NCBI GenBank assembly: GCA_963931925.1
Contig: OZ007569.1
Coordinates: 61,412,050-61,476,049, forward strand
DNA from: Onchidella celtica
Taxonomy: Eukaryota; Mollusca; Gastropoda; Systellommatophora; Onchidiidae
Direction: 5' to 3'
DNA length: 64,000 bases
In this document: piece by piece, positions 61,355-64,000 of the stretch
Numbering within the stretch: position 1 is the stretch's first letter
Layout of the letters: each line of letters starts with the position of its first letter
Program-made: the position numbers and the translations under genes
Notes under the pieces: generated by a model
Database searches by the model: none
What the model saw: the letters and a program-made list of their open reading frames with translations, nothing else
Told to the model about the DNA's origin: nothing

Positions 61355-61538
61355 ATGATTCTAGTTTTGCGGGCTGATTTGATTGCGTGGGCAACATGGA
61401 TATTTCTACTGCATGTGTCGTTGTTACCCGTGAAAGTCGATACTTCGAATCGGATCTCCGATCAACTCAAAACCTTGATAGACCTGACCTACAACCCAAA
61501 TGACCGGACTAACAAATGGTTCATAAACTATTTAACTT
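61355..61538 (+). CDS. possible first coding exon with signal peptide
   Basis: ATG 61355 opens MILVLRADLIAWATWIFLLH followed by VSLLPVKV, an acceptable signal peptide or membrane anchor. The mature part would begin DTSNRISDQLKTLIDLTYNP. A GTGAGA donor-like site follows at 61539, and the frame runs on to a stop at 61606 if it is not used. The product is not recognised. No downstream exon was identified within the window, so this is weak. Confidence 0.3.
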
Positions 61539-61606
61539 GTGAGAGGCAGAAAATACGTGTCGGTCCCCTCTATCCGCTTCCCGTCAGCATGGCTAAGTTA
61601 GTTTAA

Positions 61607-63865
<2,259 letters not shown>

Positions 63866-64000
63866 AATCGAATCTAAGGTTTCTATCTAGGAACAAACAC
63901 GACTACGGCGAACCAGCATCGAGCAGTAAACTATTGACCAACTACGGAATCCCATTACTGTGCCCTCCTGACACCGGGTACAGATCGTTATTTCGTAACT

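Overview
The window is animal nuclear DNA. Coding sequence is sparse (about 6% even with LINE reading frames counted), there are recognisable splice acceptors and donors, tRNA-derived SINEs, LINE fragments, hAT-like and other short inverted-repeat elements, and very long tetranucleotide arrays. Nothing looks prokaryotic. The SINE type, the LINE types and the GATA/CTAT arrays suit a lophotrochozoan, most likely a mollusc; that is inference and no species is claimed.

Layout. 1-950: the 5' part of an LTR retrotransposon on the minus strand, running off the left edge. 951-4252: a small inverted-repeat element, then a 2.9-kb near-palindrome. 4253-7664: unremarkable intergenic DNA. 7665-9794: a LINE with an open reverse transcriptase frame, truncated at its 5' end. 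10348-11376: host gene 1 (plus), the last coding exon of a disordered protein with SILK and RVxF motifs. 11732-19010: inverted-repeat elements, LINE 3' ends and large microsatellites. 20005-20121: a degraded copy of the start of the next gene's exon. 24526-25381: host gene 2 (plus), a last coding exon of unknown function. 27480-34356: a possible promoter, two hAT-like elements, a SINE fragment and old duplicated segments. 36016-36250: a THAP-type first exon with a CRE/NRF1/YY1-like promoter, followed by a freshly inserted SINE. 38278-53979: host gene 3 (minus), a large Gln/Pro-rich protein again with SILK and RVxF motifs, with two inferred upstream exons. 49785-55897: further fold-back elements, one carrying a THAP-like start. 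58600-64000: a SINE, three more GATA/CTAT arrays and a possible signal-peptide exon.

How the parts relate. Genes 1 and 3 share a rare arrangement: a SILK motif about 100 residues before a [K/R]-x-V-T-F-N motif close to the C terminus. SILK followed by RVxF is the known docking code for protein phosphatase 1 (PP1), so both are candidate PP1 regulators or targets, 27 kb apart and on opposite strands. The other strong theme is DNA that folds back on itself. At least six separate elements have long inverted arms relative to their length, from 0.18 to 2.9 kb, and none shows a transposase.
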